Part shown: one piece after another, positions 7,558 to 16,544 of the stretch
Position numbering within the stretch: position 1 is the stretch's first letter
Layout: each line of letters starts with the position of its first letter
Position numbers and translations under genes: made by a program
The notes under the pieces: model-generated
The model's database searches: none
What the model saw: the letters and a program-made list of their open reading frames with translations, nothing else
What the model was told of the DNA's origin: nothing
Source of the DNA: a virus
Length of the DNA stretch: 37,718 bases
IMG/VR virus record: IMGVR_UViG_3300037502_003419
Span: 1 to 37,718 of that record
Direction: 5' to 3' (one strand)

Positions 7558-7783
7558 ACTTTAATTAATTACTTGTCTACTTGACAAGGGGCAGTTCAAC
7601 CACTCATAGGTCTTTTGATTTTTTAGTTCCCACCCATCTCCTGTAGAGATGAACTCTCTTTTTGTATCTGTTTCAAATAATGTAGCTCCTACTTCAGCAC
7701 TTATGGGTTTTATATCTGTCGATAAACCCATATACTTCATGCCATTTGCATATACTCTAATTGCCATTACATCATCCTCCGTT

Positions 7784-9826
7784 CTAATTGGTTTCTTCTA
7801 TATGAACCAGCGTTCTATTGATTACTGCTGGAATGTACTTTATTGGTATCTTAGGATTCCAGCTATCCCTTCTAATCTGAGTCCCTGCCCATACAAAGAC
7901 TTCAAGCATCCCAACAGATAGACCCTTAACCGCTGCTTTTTCAATCCGCTCCCACTGAGTATTTATTGGAATTAAAAACTGCTCCCATGCAAAGCCTGCA
8001 AAATAATGTGTGAGATGCGGCTGATATTTAAGATTTGGGTTTCTAGCAAAATCAAATACAGCTGGATGATTTCCGTTGTCATGTACTGCCCAGTCGTAAT
8101 CCTCTATCTGTATAAAATCCAAATTCCCAAGCTTCCAATACTCCGTAGGGTAGTTGGCAATCCTCATGGCTTCAGGAACTCTTTCTTCATCTAAAACAGA
8201 TGGTGGGAAGAACAGCACTGTATAAATGCCACCTGTATAACTTTTAGCGATGCCCTTAGCAAAGTCTGAAAAATCCCCTAGCTTATTTCTAAGCCACTCA
8301 ATGGCTTCTAGGTTTTCTGGGGTAAGGGAAATTGTAGAGCTTGTGAAAATTGGGAGACTCTTTCCCTTTTCTGATTGGTATAAATTCTTTGTGGCATCAT
8401 CATAAAAACATGGTGGTCTGCCTGGATAGGGGATATTGATGTTTCCTGGCTGAAATTCCTGCCACCACCACCATGGCTCTCCAAGCTGTAAAATTGGTGC
8501 AAATCCTTCATCCCTTGAAATATCGAGATAGTCTTTTACAACTTTCTCCCAGTACGTTCTCACTGCTGTATTTGTAGGACTAAAAAAGGAAGTCGGTGGC
8601 TCCCATCCTGTTTGACCTGCTTCACCATTATGAAGCCTTTGTTTCCAAGGCTCTGGCATTTGAAGATTCTCCATTGACATCGATACGATAATATCTTCAA
8701 AATCAAATTCTTTCATCGCTTTTAAGAGATACCTAAACCATTTCTTAGCCGCAGTACAGACACCAACAGTTGTAATTAGTACTTGTGTTTTATGGTCAAT
8801 GGATGATGCTCCAGCATTGCCTTTTTTATCATAATAATGAGATGCTCCAACATAAAGATTGATGACTTTTCTATATCCAAGATGGTGCATTGCCTGAACA
8901 ATCCTGTAAGGGTTTCTGTAATACTCATCATCATAGCCTTCAGCTGTTCTAAAAGGGTGAGCCGCTTTAGGGTTAGGAAAATCGCCAAGATTTCCACCAC
9001 TAACAGTCCAATTACTAAAAGTCACAGTTGCTTCATCAGATCTCCCTGTCAGCTCATTTTTCCCTTCTACATAAAACGTAGGAATGATTGGAAAGACAAT
9101 TTTCTCTATATTTGAAGCAGAAAGGCTTATAGCATTATTTGGATGAGTGCCTTGCTTTAAGTTTGAAAAATTGACGATGTAACTTTGCTGAAGGCCATAC
9201 TCATAGCTCACGGTCAAATCTGCCCCATATGGAATACCGCTACCAGCCACAGGTGCGATTAAACCAAATACATAATCTATAACATAGTCACTTTCTCTAG
9301 TTGCAGTACCACTTTGACGTTCTGTTATTTCCCTTGTGTATAAATAATTCCCTTCTGAGTCAAACACATCTTCATAACCTACCACCACATCCTTTTCCCA
9401 ATGGACTGTTTCACTATCCCAAGCAATCCATTTTCTGCTTAAATTCTCACTGCCAGTGAAATTCGAAACATAATCCGTATCACTTCCTTTATTTGATAAG
9501 AAGCCTAAAGTAGCTACTTTTTGAGAACCATCTGAATAGTTTATAACCATTGCAGGAAGAATTGATAAATTGTCGAACCTTGTCACACTCCCATTAAAAC
9601 TCGGAGAAAATGATAAGGTAACCCCAGTGTAATTCTTACTTTCAGGATATCTTGCACCTTCATGCATTCTGTAATCTTTACTGTTAAAGGTAAGTCCAAT
9701 ATAGTCGGAGTAGGCTCTAAAATGGCCAGTTACTTCCAAAGCAGTAGGAGAGATGGACACCACTGAAGCCATGGCAGAGAAGTTGAATTCAACCTCTATA
9801 AATTCTGGCTGAAACTTAAATGCCAT
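7784..9826 (-). CDS. Phage tail protein with TIM-barrel / glycoside-hydrolase-like domain
   Basis: The ATG at 9826 (SD GGGAGGG) gives 680 residues. The N-terminal third is beta-rich (EVEFNFSAMASVVSISPTAL, then WNNL-like tail repeats). From about residue 285 the protein has the alternating pattern of a TIM barrel, with YRKVINLYVGASHYYDK, ENLQMPEPWKQRL, an unusual WWWW run in LQLGEPWWWWQEF, GGIYTVLFFPPSVLDEERVP and FIQIEDYDWAVHDN. GEPWW resembles the TIM-barrel proteins of gene transfer agent and siphovirus tails, which may cut surface glycans. Enzyme activity is inference. It directly follows the Tal gene and overlaps its 3' end. Confidence 0.75.
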   Translation of the reverse strand: MAFKFQPEFIEVEFNFSAMASVVSISPTALEVTGHFRAYSDYIGLTFNSKDYRMHEGARYPESKNYTGVTLSFSPSFNGSVTRFDNLSILPAMVINYSDGSQKVATLGFLSNKGSDTDYVSNFTGSENLSRKWIAWDSETVHWEKDVVVGYEDVFDSEGNYLYTREITERQSGTATRESDYVIDYVFGLIAPVAGSGIPYGADLTVSYEYGLQQSYIVNFSNLKQGTHPNNAISLSASNIEKIVFPIIPTFYVEGKNELTGRSDEATVTFSNWTVSGGNLGDFPNPKAAHPFRTAEGYDDEYYRNPYRIVQAMHHLGYRKVINLYVGASHYYDKKGNAGASSIDHKTQVLITTVGVCTAAKKWFRYLLKAMKEFDFEDIIVSMSMENLQMPEPWKQRLHNGEAGQTGWEPPTSFFSPTNTAVRTYWEKVVKDYLDISRDEGFAPILQLGEPWWWWQEFQPGNINIPYPGRPPCFYDDATKNLYQSEKGKSLPIFTSSTISLTPENLEAIEWLRNKLGDFSDFAKGIAKSYTGGIYTVLFFPPSVLDEERVPEAMRIANYPTEYWKLGNLDFIQIEDYDWAVHDNGNHPAVFDFARNPNLKYQPHLTHYFAGFAWEQFLIPINTQWERIEKAAVKGLSVGMLEVFVWAGTQIRRDSWNPKIPIKYIPAVINRTLVHIEETN

Positions 9827-9827
9827 T

Positions 9828-12173
9828 TTAAACCCTCCCAACTACATGAATGCTGATGAACCCATTTGAAAGAGTGCTTGGAGCAGAGCCACCAAAGGTG
9901 ATATGTGCTCCTGTGTAAAACAAATAGCCACTCTCATTTTCAATGATTAAATCGATGTTAGGGGAGATGTTATAATTCCCAAAAGCACTACCAGTATTTA
10001 CAGCATTGATATTTCGAAGTAGGCTCGCTGTAACCGATGGTGGTAGGCTGTACTTTTGATTAAACTGTATACTTACGCTCTGGGCATATGGAACATTAAT
10101 ATACTCAAGCCATGTATCTGAAAGAGGAATCTCATCGGCACTAACTGAATAAGGACCATTGGTATAAAAAGATGGATACTTACCATTAAAATCAGGCTCC
10201 ATCTGTACTGCATCAATATAAGCTACACTCCCACCAATGTTTGAAAATCTAATCCAAACCCGCCCTGATTTTGCAGGCTCAAAAGAAAAGGTGTATCTTC
10301 CATCATCCCAATTGCTAGAAGCTCCTGTATTGTAATAGGTTTGAGTTGTCCCATACTCATCAGTAAGTGCAAATGGTGAAAAATCAAATTCACTAAAGAC
10401 CTGCACCTGAACATCTCCACCTTTTTTAAAGAAAGACACTCTCGTTCTTTTGTTATCCCACCACGCAGGGTCTGGCCTAGGAGTATAGCCACCAATAGAC
10501 TGGGTTTGCTCACTCATTTGTCCCACATCTAATTTCATAGAGTGAGTATTATCAAAGCTTGAACTGGCAGTTGCTTCACCGCCGCTCCAATATTGAGGAA
10601 TTTTCGTTGTAGGGTCAAATCTTTCAAAGGATGAATTCCAAATCATATTCTTAAAGGCTTTTATAAATCTTGGATCTATCCCGTATTCATCCAGCATAAG
10701 CTCCCCATTATCCCCTTTGATTCTAAGACCATATCTTGCAGGGGTACTTCCTTCAGCCGGAACAATCTTTCCTATTTTAATAATGATATTGTTTTCTTCA
10801 TCCTTTGCTTCAATATTTATCTGATTGGCATTAATCGTGCCTGTATCAATCCTAGAGGCATCTACAAAGCCTGTCTTTAAGTAACCGCCTTCGATAATTG
10901 TTGTACCGAGCATAGCTTTTTCTACAGCATCTTCAAATGCTAAATCTCCAAGATCCACCTGATCCATTTTAGTAGAAGGGTCATAACCATCTTCAAAAAT
11001 AGTATTAGAGCCGATTGTCACTTTCCCATTGATGATGGTATCTCCTTCTTCAGTAATTTCAAAAGTAGTGACATTGGTGTTTTCATTGACAATTTTCAGT
11101 CCCTTTAAAGTGGCTGAGTTCAGCTTTCCTTTTCTAAAGGCATAATCTACGGTGTCCTTTGCTTTTAATAGGGATAGCTGAAAATCCATAAAATTATCCT
11201 TTGGAGATCCGAGGGTAATCTTTGACCCTATACCTTTTAGTACATCTTTTTCATAGCTTAAAACCTTTAGCTTCACATCAAGTTTGAGTCTTTCGTGCCT
11301 TACAATAACCAAATCCCCAAGCCTTAGTTTTTCAAGGTGGGCATAGTTTTTGTATTCTCTTGATTTTTCAAGTTCCACAAAATCCACTTCATAAGTGAAT
11401 TTAGGCTTATCAACTTTTGTGATGTAATCCTGCGCTATAGCTCTAAGGGTCCACTCATCATAAACATCGAAGCCGACCTTTTTAATGATGGGATAGGGCG
11501 GATACTCTGAATGATTGATAAAAGGGCTATCGATATATTTCTCTGGAAGCCTAATCTCATCAGCTCCTGCAGGGTAAAGTCTTGTAATGACGCTATCCAT
11601 ATTAAGTGTTTCTGTGATACCCTGTAGGTTCTTACCGTATTTGATAAGTACACCATTATCCTCACCAATCTGATAATTCAAATCTATACTGAAGTTGTCT
11701 CTTTTCAGCTCACCACCATAAAGCTGTATCATTTGAAACAGCCCTGCTAAATTATCAATCTCCCTAAACACCACAGGAAACTCAAAGCTATAGGTTATAT
11801 TAGTATTCATGGAAAAGGGAGTCCCCGATTTTAATACATTTAAGACCTGCTGAACGGTGGAGCCTGCTGGCAGAATGTTTTCTTCTAAGAAGAAAAAAGC
11901 AAGATCATAGCTGATATGTCTTGCCCATACTTTTAGAATTTGCTTGCCATCGTCTTTGATTTCTCTGTTATAGATTCTAAAAAGCTGCCCCTCTACTTTT
12001 AGGATATTCCACTTTTTAAGATGCACCGCTTTCTTTGTGTTTGATGGGTGCTCAAGTTCTAATTCGTAGAGACCATTTAATTCTTCTTTTATAAAACAGG
12101 AGATGCACTCATGGAGTTTTGAAAGCCCGTTATGATTAAAGTTTGTTTCTTTGCTATGATAGACTGTAATCAT
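9828..12173 (-). CDS. Tail-associated endopeptidase / minor structural protein (Tal, gp44-like)
   Basis: ATG at 12173 shares a base with the Dit stop (TAATG) and has GGAGG upstream. The first 350 or so residues match the prophage endopeptidase tail (baseplate hub) family: CISCFIKEELNGLYELELEH, KVEGQLFRIYNREIKDDGK, then DEIRLPEKYIDSP. A linker and short beta region follow (INGKVTIGSNTIFEDGYDPS, GYLKTGFVDASRIDTGTINA). The C-terminal half contains a carbohydrate-binding-like jelly roll (MIWNSSFERFDPTTKIPQYW to VAYIDAVQMEPDF) and a final beta-rich lectin-like segment, so it probably contacts the host surface. Its 3' end overlaps the next gene. Confidence 0.88.
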   Translation of the reverse strand: MITVYHSKETNFNHNGLSKLHECISCFIKEELNGLYELELEHPSNTKKAVHLKKWNILKVEGQLFRIYNREIKDDGKQILKVWARHISYDLAFFFLEENILPAGSTVQQVLNVLKSGTPFSMNTNITYSFEFPVVFREIDNLAGLFQMIQLYGGELKRDNFSIDLNYQIGEDNGVLIKYGKNLQGITETLNMDSVITRLYPAGADEIRLPEKYIDSPFINHSEYPPYPIIKKVGFDVYDEWTLRAIAQDYITKVDKPKFTYEVDFVELEKSREYKNYAHLEKLRLGDLVIVRHERLKLDVKLKVLSYEKDVLKGIGSKITLGSPKDNFMDFQLSLLKAKDTVDYAFRKGKLNSATLKGLKIVNENTNVTTFEITEEGDTIINGKVTIGSNTIFEDGYDPSTKMDQVDLGDLAFEDAVEKAMLGTTIIEGGYLKTGFVDASRIDTGTINANQINIEAKDEENNIIIKIGKIVPAEGSTPARYGLRIKGDNGELMLDEYGIDPRFIKAFKNMIWNSSFERFDPTTKIPQYWSGGEATASSSFDNTHSMKLDVGQMSEQTQSIGGYTPRPDPAWWDNKRTRVSFFKKGGDVQVQVFSEFDFSPFALTDEYGTTQTYYNTGASSNWDDGRYTFSFEPAKSGRVWIRFSNIGGSVAYIDAVQMEPDFNGKYPSFYTNGPYSVSADEIPLSDTWLEYINVPYAQSVSIQFNQKYSLPPSVTASLLRNINAVNTGSAFGNYNISPNIDLIIENESGYLFYTGAHITFGGSAPSTLSNGFISIHVVGRV

Positions 12174-12862
12174 TACAAATACCTCCAATTTGGTTTAATC
12201 ACAACATAAGATACCGAGCCACTCCATGAGATTGTGTTTGCCCCTAGCTTAAAGATAGGAAAGTCTCCTGACATTTGATTGTTTAAATTACTTGAACCAC
12301 TGTAGGCATCTTGAAGGACTGAATCAATCGTAATGCTCCCGCTAGTACCTGTGAGACTAATAGGTTTTCCATTTATATTAAGTGTGATATTCCCACTACC
12401 ATAAACCGTTATAAGGGGCTGACTTTCAAAAGTTCCAAGATTATGAATCGTTCCACCTTCAACGAGCATCAAATCTTGAACCCCTAATTTATATGAAAAT
12501 GGCTCTAAGTCCATTAAAACAACAAACTCTCCGTAGTTTCTAATGAGATAGGAAATATCAAAGTGGTTTACAACCTTTGCCTTATAAAACACCTCTGGAT
12601 CTTCTGAAAAACTGAGGTTTCCTTCTCCATTTAGCCATCCCTTGATAGCTCTTGCAGCTTCTGCTAGGTTATCTGATTTCACAAAGCACTCAATGGGCAT
12701 GATCACATCATCGTAGCTTTCTTCTGAAAAGAATAGGGAGCCATGCCTTCCAGGGATGCTGATCTTTTCTCCACGTAGCCTCGGCTTTGAGAAGGGAGGC
12801 GTTTTCTTTATGGTAATGTTTTTATCAAAGCTACTGATGCCATTAAAAGTAAAATACTTCAA
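12173..12862 (-). CDS. Distal tail protein (Dit)
   Basis: A TTG at 12862 with AGGAGG eight bases upstream opens a 229-residue protein matching the siphovirus distal tail family: KYFTFNGISSFDKNITIKK, KISIPGRHGSLFFSEESYDD and YEFVV-like beta strands, then a galectin-like insertion (GSGNITLNINGKP). Dit forms the hexameric ring joining tail tube to baseplate. It follows the tape measure by one base and leads into Tal, the usual order. Its stop overlaps the Tal start. Confidence 0.92.
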   Translation of the reverse strand: MKYFTFNGISSFDKNITIKKTPPFSKPRLRGEKISIPGRHGSLFFSEESYDDVIMPIECFVKSDNLAEAARAIKGWLNGEGNLSFSEDPEVFYKAKVVNHFDISYLIRNYGEFVVLMDLEPFSYKLGVQDLMLVEGGTIHNLGTFESQPLITVYGSGNITLNINGKPISLTGTSGSITIDSVLQDAYSGSSNLNNQMSGDFPIFKLGANTISWSGSVSYVVIKPNWRYL

Positions 12863-12863
12863 A

Positions 12864-15425
12864 TCAAATGCCTCCTTTCCCTCGACCGACTCTGTTTAGA
12901 TAAAACTGTAGTTCATAGGCCAGTTTCTCAATGTCTTTATCTGTGTTGTTATAAAAATTATCTATTTGAAGGGTGAGACCACCATTCGTCCCACCGCCTA
13001 CTTTTTCCAGTGCTTTTGCCAAAATATCATCTAGTCTATCAATTGGAAGAACTGCCTCAGCTCCAGCTTCACCAACACCTATGATACTTGGTGCATTAAA
13101 AATACCGCCCTTTGCATACCAATCAACAAATAGCTTTGGTACACTTGGCGGGTTCAAACTAAAGGACCCTGTTAAACTAAAGCGAGGTAGCTTTATCTTT
13201 GGGATTTTAATCTCTGGTATTTTGAGATTCTTAAAGAACCCAAAGATGGCATCCACTGCTTTTTTCACTGTATCTCTAGCAGCATTGATAGGCTTTTCAA
13301 TAGCTGTTTTAATGCCATTCCACACAGTAGAAGTGAGGGACTTTAGACCATTCCAAATGCCTGAGACAAAGTCTTTGATGTACTTAAGTTGAAGTGTGAT
13401 GATATTTTTTATAAGTCCAAGCACACTTTCAATAATGCTTTTGATACCATTCCATAAATTACTGGTAAGACTTTTAATTCTATCCCATACACCTTGCCAG
13501 TCTCCCTTGATAAGGCTGGTGACGATTTTAATAATGTCTTTAATGGCATTTAGGGCTGTGGAAATAACACTGGATATAACGCTAAAAGCTGAAGATACAA
13601 TCCTCGTCAAATCCTCTCCATGCTTTTCCCAGAGAATGATGGCAAAGTCTATAAAGGCTGAAAAGAGCTCTTTAATTACCTCAACAATCCCAGCAATAAT
13701 TTCTTTCACTTCATTCCAAGTTTCATTGACCTTGTTTCTAAAGCCCTCATTGTTTTTATACAGAGCCACAAACACAGCAGTGAGTCCTGCAATAGCGCCA
13801 ATAACAATTCCCACTGGACCCGTAAGGGCAGTGAAGGCGGCACCAAGTGCGCCACTTGCTCCACCTGTAGCACCGATTGCTGTTGAAATAGACCCAAGGG
13901 TAGAAAATAGAGAACCGAAAGTGGAGATCAGCTTTCCAACTACCATCAATACGGGACCAATGGCTGCCGCAATGAGTGCCATTTTAAAAATCATATCTTG
14001 CTGAGCAGGTGAGAGGCTTGTAAACCTTTCTATTATTTTAGTTATATTTAGAATTAGACCTTCAATGGCTGGCATCGCATTATTTACTGCTTCAAATAAT
14101 GATTTTGCCAAAGGCTCCAATGAAACAGCCATCTTGTTTTTTAATACTGAAAATTGTTCAGCTGCATCTGCTGTGTCCGAGTAGACCTTTTCAATGGACT
14201 CTGGACTACTTTTTAAACTTTGTATCAAATCATCTAGATTTAGTCGGCCTTCTCTGATTGCCGCAGCCATATCAGGTCCTGCTCTTGCTCCAAACATTTC
14301 TAAAGCAAGGGCATTAGCTTCACCCGCAGTTCCTACTTCTTTGATGCGATTTATCATCACTTGTAGTGCCTTATTTGGTTCTGAAATACCTTCTCTTGCC
14401 ATTTTCCCAAGTGCTATCCGAAGAGATCCAACTACTAGCTCAGTATTTACACCTTCTTTTTCAAATTTTCCAAGCATTGCGGCAGAAGTTTTCCAATCAA
14501 ATCCCATCTGTCTAAGTGGTCCACCAAATTGTGTCATAAGTTCTTGTAATTTACTTACTCCTATGCCCGTACTTTGGCTGACCTTAAATGTGTAATCTAA
14601 GGCATTAGCATACTCAGTCGCAGAAATACCTGCATCTCCAAACATTCTCGTTGCTGCAGGTATAAGCGTATTGATATCTTCACCTGTAACTTTTCCAAGT
14701 TTAATCATTTGGGTCGATAAATTTTGAAGTGATTCACCAGATAAACCTGTTCTTGTGTTTAAATCTGCTATAACTTGGCTAGCCTCTCCAATGCTTGTAT
14801 CAACGGATTGATAGACTGACTTAAAATCTTCTTCTAGTCCTGCTAAGTCTTTGCCTGTTGCTCCTGTCCCAATTCTAATGGAATCACTGGCCTCATCGAA
14901 GTCACTGGCCAATTTAAATAGACCTGCCCCAGCAGCTAAGATAGGGGCGGTAACGGTTTTTGTGAGTGATTCACCCACATTAGAAAAACCTTCACCAACA
15001 CGTTTCATCTTAGATCCAATTTCATCAAGATTAGAACCTAACTGAGTAAACGAACTGCTTTGAATTCTAATCTGATCGTTCAAATCACTCAGATTATTTT
15101 CCATCTTATTCATATCAGCGATGGCATAATTGAGCTTGATTCTTAAGTTTTCAGTAGCTTTGGCATCTTCACCTTTAGTGGCTACGCTTTCTTCATAGCT
15201 TTTTCTAAGGGCAGCAACTTTAGCCTTTTGCAGATCCATCTGCTTATTTAAACTATCAGCTTTTAATTTAAGTCCCTCTGTGGATTTTCCAAAGTCACCA
15301 AGCTTCGAACTTGCTGCTGCAAACTCACTTTGAACCACCTTTAAACTTCGCTGTATTTTCTGGACACCTTCTTGAAAGCCTCTATCATCAAGACCGACTC
15401 TTGCCACAACAGCAGTACCACTCAT
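12864..15425 (-). CDS. Tail tape measure protein
   Basis: This 853-residue protein sets tail length and later helps DNA entry. The N-terminal 150 residues are a coiled coil (KIQRSLKVVQSEFAAASSKL). Residues about 190-430 form the conserved TP901-type core (ETLQDLST-like, VSKLQELMTQFGGPLRQMGF, NTELVVGSLRIALGKMAREG). Hydrophobic stretches at about 480-560 (MIFKMALIAAAIGPVLMVVG, GPVGIVIGAIAGLTAVFVAL) look membrane-inserting. Helical repeats with WNGIKS units follow, then a GIFNAPSIIGVGEAGAEAVL segment common to many tape measures. ATG at 15425 with GGGGGTG upstream. It follows the tail chaperone genes as expected. Confidence 0.97.
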   Translation of the reverse strand: MSGTAVVARVGLDDRGFQEGVQKIQRSLKVVQSEFAAASSKLGDFGKSTEGLKLKADSLNKQMDLQKAKVAALRKSYEESVATKGEDAKATENLRIKLNYAIADMNKMENNLSDLNDQIRIQSSSFTQLGSNLDEIGSKMKRVGEGFSNVGESLTKTVTAPILAAGAGLFKLASDFDEASDSIRIGTGATGKDLAGLEEDFKSVYQSVDTSIGEASQVIADLNTRTGLSGESLQNLSTQMIKLGKVTGEDINTLIPAATRMFGDAGISATEYANALDYTFKVSQSTGIGVSKLQELMTQFGGPLRQMGFDWKTSAAMLGKFEKEGVNTELVVGSLRIALGKMAREGISEPNKALQVMINRIKEVGTAGEANALALEMFGARAGPDMAAAIREGRLNLDDLIQSLKSSPESIEKVYSDTADAAEQFSVLKNKMAVSLEPLAKSLFEAVNNAMPAIEGLILNITKIIERFTSLSPAQQDMIFKMALIAAAIGPVLMVVGKLISTFGSLFSTLGSISTAIGATGGASGALGAAFTALTGPVGIVIGAIAGLTAVFVALYKNNEGFRNKVNETWNEVKEIIAGIVEVIKELFSAFIDFAIILWEKHGEDLTRIVSSAFSVISSVISTALNAIKDIIKIVTSLIKGDWQGVWDRIKSLTSNLWNGIKSIIESVLGLIKNIITLQLKYIKDFVSGIWNGLKSLTSTVWNGIKTAIEKPINAARDTVKKAVDAIFGFFKNLKIPEIKIPKIKLPRFSLTGSFSLNPPSVPKLFVDWYAKGGIFNAPSIIGVGEAGAEAVLPIDRLDDILAKALEKVGGGTNGGLTLQIDNFYNNTDKDIEKLAYELQFYLNRVGRGKGGI

Positions 15426-15442
15426 AGCTTCTCACCCCCTTC

Positions 15443-15639
15443 CTAGAACAGAATGTTATCAATGGTATCAAGCTCAGTATCCTCAATACCATTGACTTTT
15501 TTATAAACGATAAATAGTGCCTGAAGCTTTTTAGGGGTAGAGCACCAAAATTCATCTTCAGTCATCTTTAGAAGATTGGTCGCTAAATAAAAAAGCCACT
15601 CCCAGTCCCAACTAGAACTAGAGCAGCTTTCTATTCCCC
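15443..15639 (-). CDS. Tail assembly chaperone T extension (gpGT-type, reached by -1 frameshift)
   Basis: In the -1 frame relative to gpG, codons run open from 15639 to TAG at 15445-15443 and encode WDWEWLFYLATNLLKMTEDEF, then WCSTPKKLQALFIVYKK. The EFW and TPKKL pattern is typical of the T partner of tail chaperones. The frame has no convincing start codon or SD of its own, so it is probably made as a gpG-T fusion after slippage at the G run near 15637-15641 (GTGGGGGAA). The tape measure begins 17 bases after the stop. The frameshift is inferred from frame and position. Confidence 0.7.
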
Positions 15640-15954
15640 CACAGTTTCTGTTGCCTCCGGCATAGCCTTGCTTAAAGCTTCATTAATGGCAGTACCGAGC
15701 CTTTCTAAATCCCCAATTTCTAACTTTTCTCCTACACTTTTAAGGGTGGCTTTTTCATCATCAGCTTTAACCGCTGCGTAGATTAGTGCCCTAATAGCCT
15801 TTATTCTCATAGCTTGAAGATCATCAAATGCCTTATTCAAATCACCATAGACCTCTTCAAGCTCGCAGAAAGTATTCATATTAAATTTGAGCTCATGCTC
15901 TTTATCACCGAGCATGAATTTGATTCCTTTATTTTTCAGTTCAGATGCTTTCAA
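15631..15954 (-). CDS. Tail assembly chaperone (gpG-like)
   Basis: A TTG at 15954 with GGGAG upstream starts a 107-residue acidic helical protein: KFMLGDKEHELKFNMNTFCE, EVYGDLNKAFDDL, IRALIYAAVKADDEKATLKS, ending in ATETVGE. The N-terminal strand region followed by helices is typical of Bacillota siphovirus tail chaperones, which coat the tape measure during tail assembly. It lies between the major tail gene and the tape measure. The GTG GGG GAA TAG end carries a G run where a -1 slip would give the longer GT product. Confidence 0.85.
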   Translation of the reverse strand: MKASELKNKGIKFMLGDKEHELKFNMNTFCELEEVYGDLNKAFDDLQAMRIKAIRALIYAAVKADDEKATLKSVGEKLEIGDLERLGTAINEALSKAMPEATETVGE

Positions 15955-15971
15955 GACTCATCATCTCCCTT

Positions 15972-16544
15972 CTAAGGTGTTTCAACTGGCTCTGCCGGAA
16001 CTGCAGTAAACCACGCAGCAATAATGGTAGCATCAATGCCTACAGCATCCTCATCCGCAATAAATCTAAAATTGCCATCATAATCACGGGCATAAAAAGT
16101 TCCTTTCAGTTTCGCAGTCTTTGGTTCTGGTTTTTCACCTTCTGTATCATATTCATCTGATGTAAGCTCAAATTTGCCCTTTAAGAGCCACACCAAGCGG
16201 TATTTTCCGTTGTTTTTCTTCGATTTAAACCCTAGTGCCACTGTTGGTGCAATATCGTTCTTACTTTCAATAAGGACGCCTTTTACAACCTTTGCCCCTT
16301 GGAGCTTAGCTCTACTTTCAAGGGATAGCTGGTTGGTTTCAATTTCTACCTCCACACCTTCAAAGGCTGAAATTACATCCTCAACCGTATCATCGGAGTA
16401 AATATTTTCTGAAGATACCTTCGGTGTAATCTGAGCACTTACAGCTCTTTCAAGCTTAGATGGCGTACCATAGGTTACTTCGGTAGTATCGTCTTTTGTA
16501 AGTATTGCAATATGAATATCCTTAAGACCAATTTGTCTAGCCAT
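15972..16544 (-). CDS. Major tail protein (phi13-type)
   Basis: This 190-residue protein forms the tail tube. It begins MARQIGLKDIHIAILTKDDT and contains VEVEIETNQLSLESRAKLQG and APTVALGFKSKKNNGKYRLV, patterns typical of phi13-family major tail proteins. It then has a variable loop (SDEYDTEGEKPEPKTAKLKG) and ends with a short Pro/Ala tail. It starts just after the tail-completion gene stop with a GGAGGTCGTATAA SD. Confidence 0.93.
   Translation of the reverse strand: MARQIGLKDIHIAILTKDDTTEVTYGTPSKLERAVSAQITPKVSSENIYSDDTVEDVISAFEGVEVEIETNQLSLESRAKLQGAKVVKGVLIESKNDIAPTVALGFKSKKNNGKYRLVWLLKGKFELTSDEYDTEGEKPEPKTAKLKGTFYARDYDGNFRFIADEDAVGIDATIIAAWFTAVPAEPVETP

Larger units (their letters stand above)
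5912..7593 (+). mobile_element. IS3-family insertion sequence (IS150-like, about 1.68 kb)
   Basis: The element has two overlapping-frame transposase ORFs in the -1 arrangement typical of IS3 and imperfect inverted ends. The left end (TGATGCCTCCAAAGTAGACA) and the reverse complement of the right end (TGCCCCTTGTCAAGTAGACA) align without gaps, share AAGTAGACA and a nearby AATTAAT stretch, and both start with TG. The flanks are GTA on the left and GTT on the right, so no perfect 3-bp duplication remains. It is inserted on the plus strand in a minus-strand tail gene. Confidence 0.85.
5611..7767 (-). pseudogene. Small tail-associated protein interrupted by an IS3-family element
   Basis: The 5' part starts at ATG 7767 (SD GGAGG) and encodes MAIRVYANGMKYMGLSTDIK to about TYEWLN (7594), then runs into IS sequence and stops at 7561. 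The 3' part reappears at about 5910 as TRLNQEIAPGSFFSQ, continues through FIAGTGNAQISFRVALPNGS and ends with NIYVYLGKR at TAG 5611-5613. The intact protein would have about 155-160 residues: an N-terminal segment of a type common in small phage tail proteins, then a beta-rich C-terminal half. The two parts cannot be rejoined exactly because no perfect target duplication is visible. The product is probably absent or truncated. It lies between the TIM-barrel tail gene and the holin. Confidence 0.85.

Noticed and set aside
5909-7596. Perfect target-site duplication of the IS
   Set aside because: Flanks read GTA (5909-5911) and GTT (7594-7596); moving the ends by a few bases gave no exact match either.
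12973-14004. Long plus-strand ORFs opposite the tape measure gene
   Set aside because: They are mirror frames of a certain gene with no SD and low-complexity hydrophobic content.
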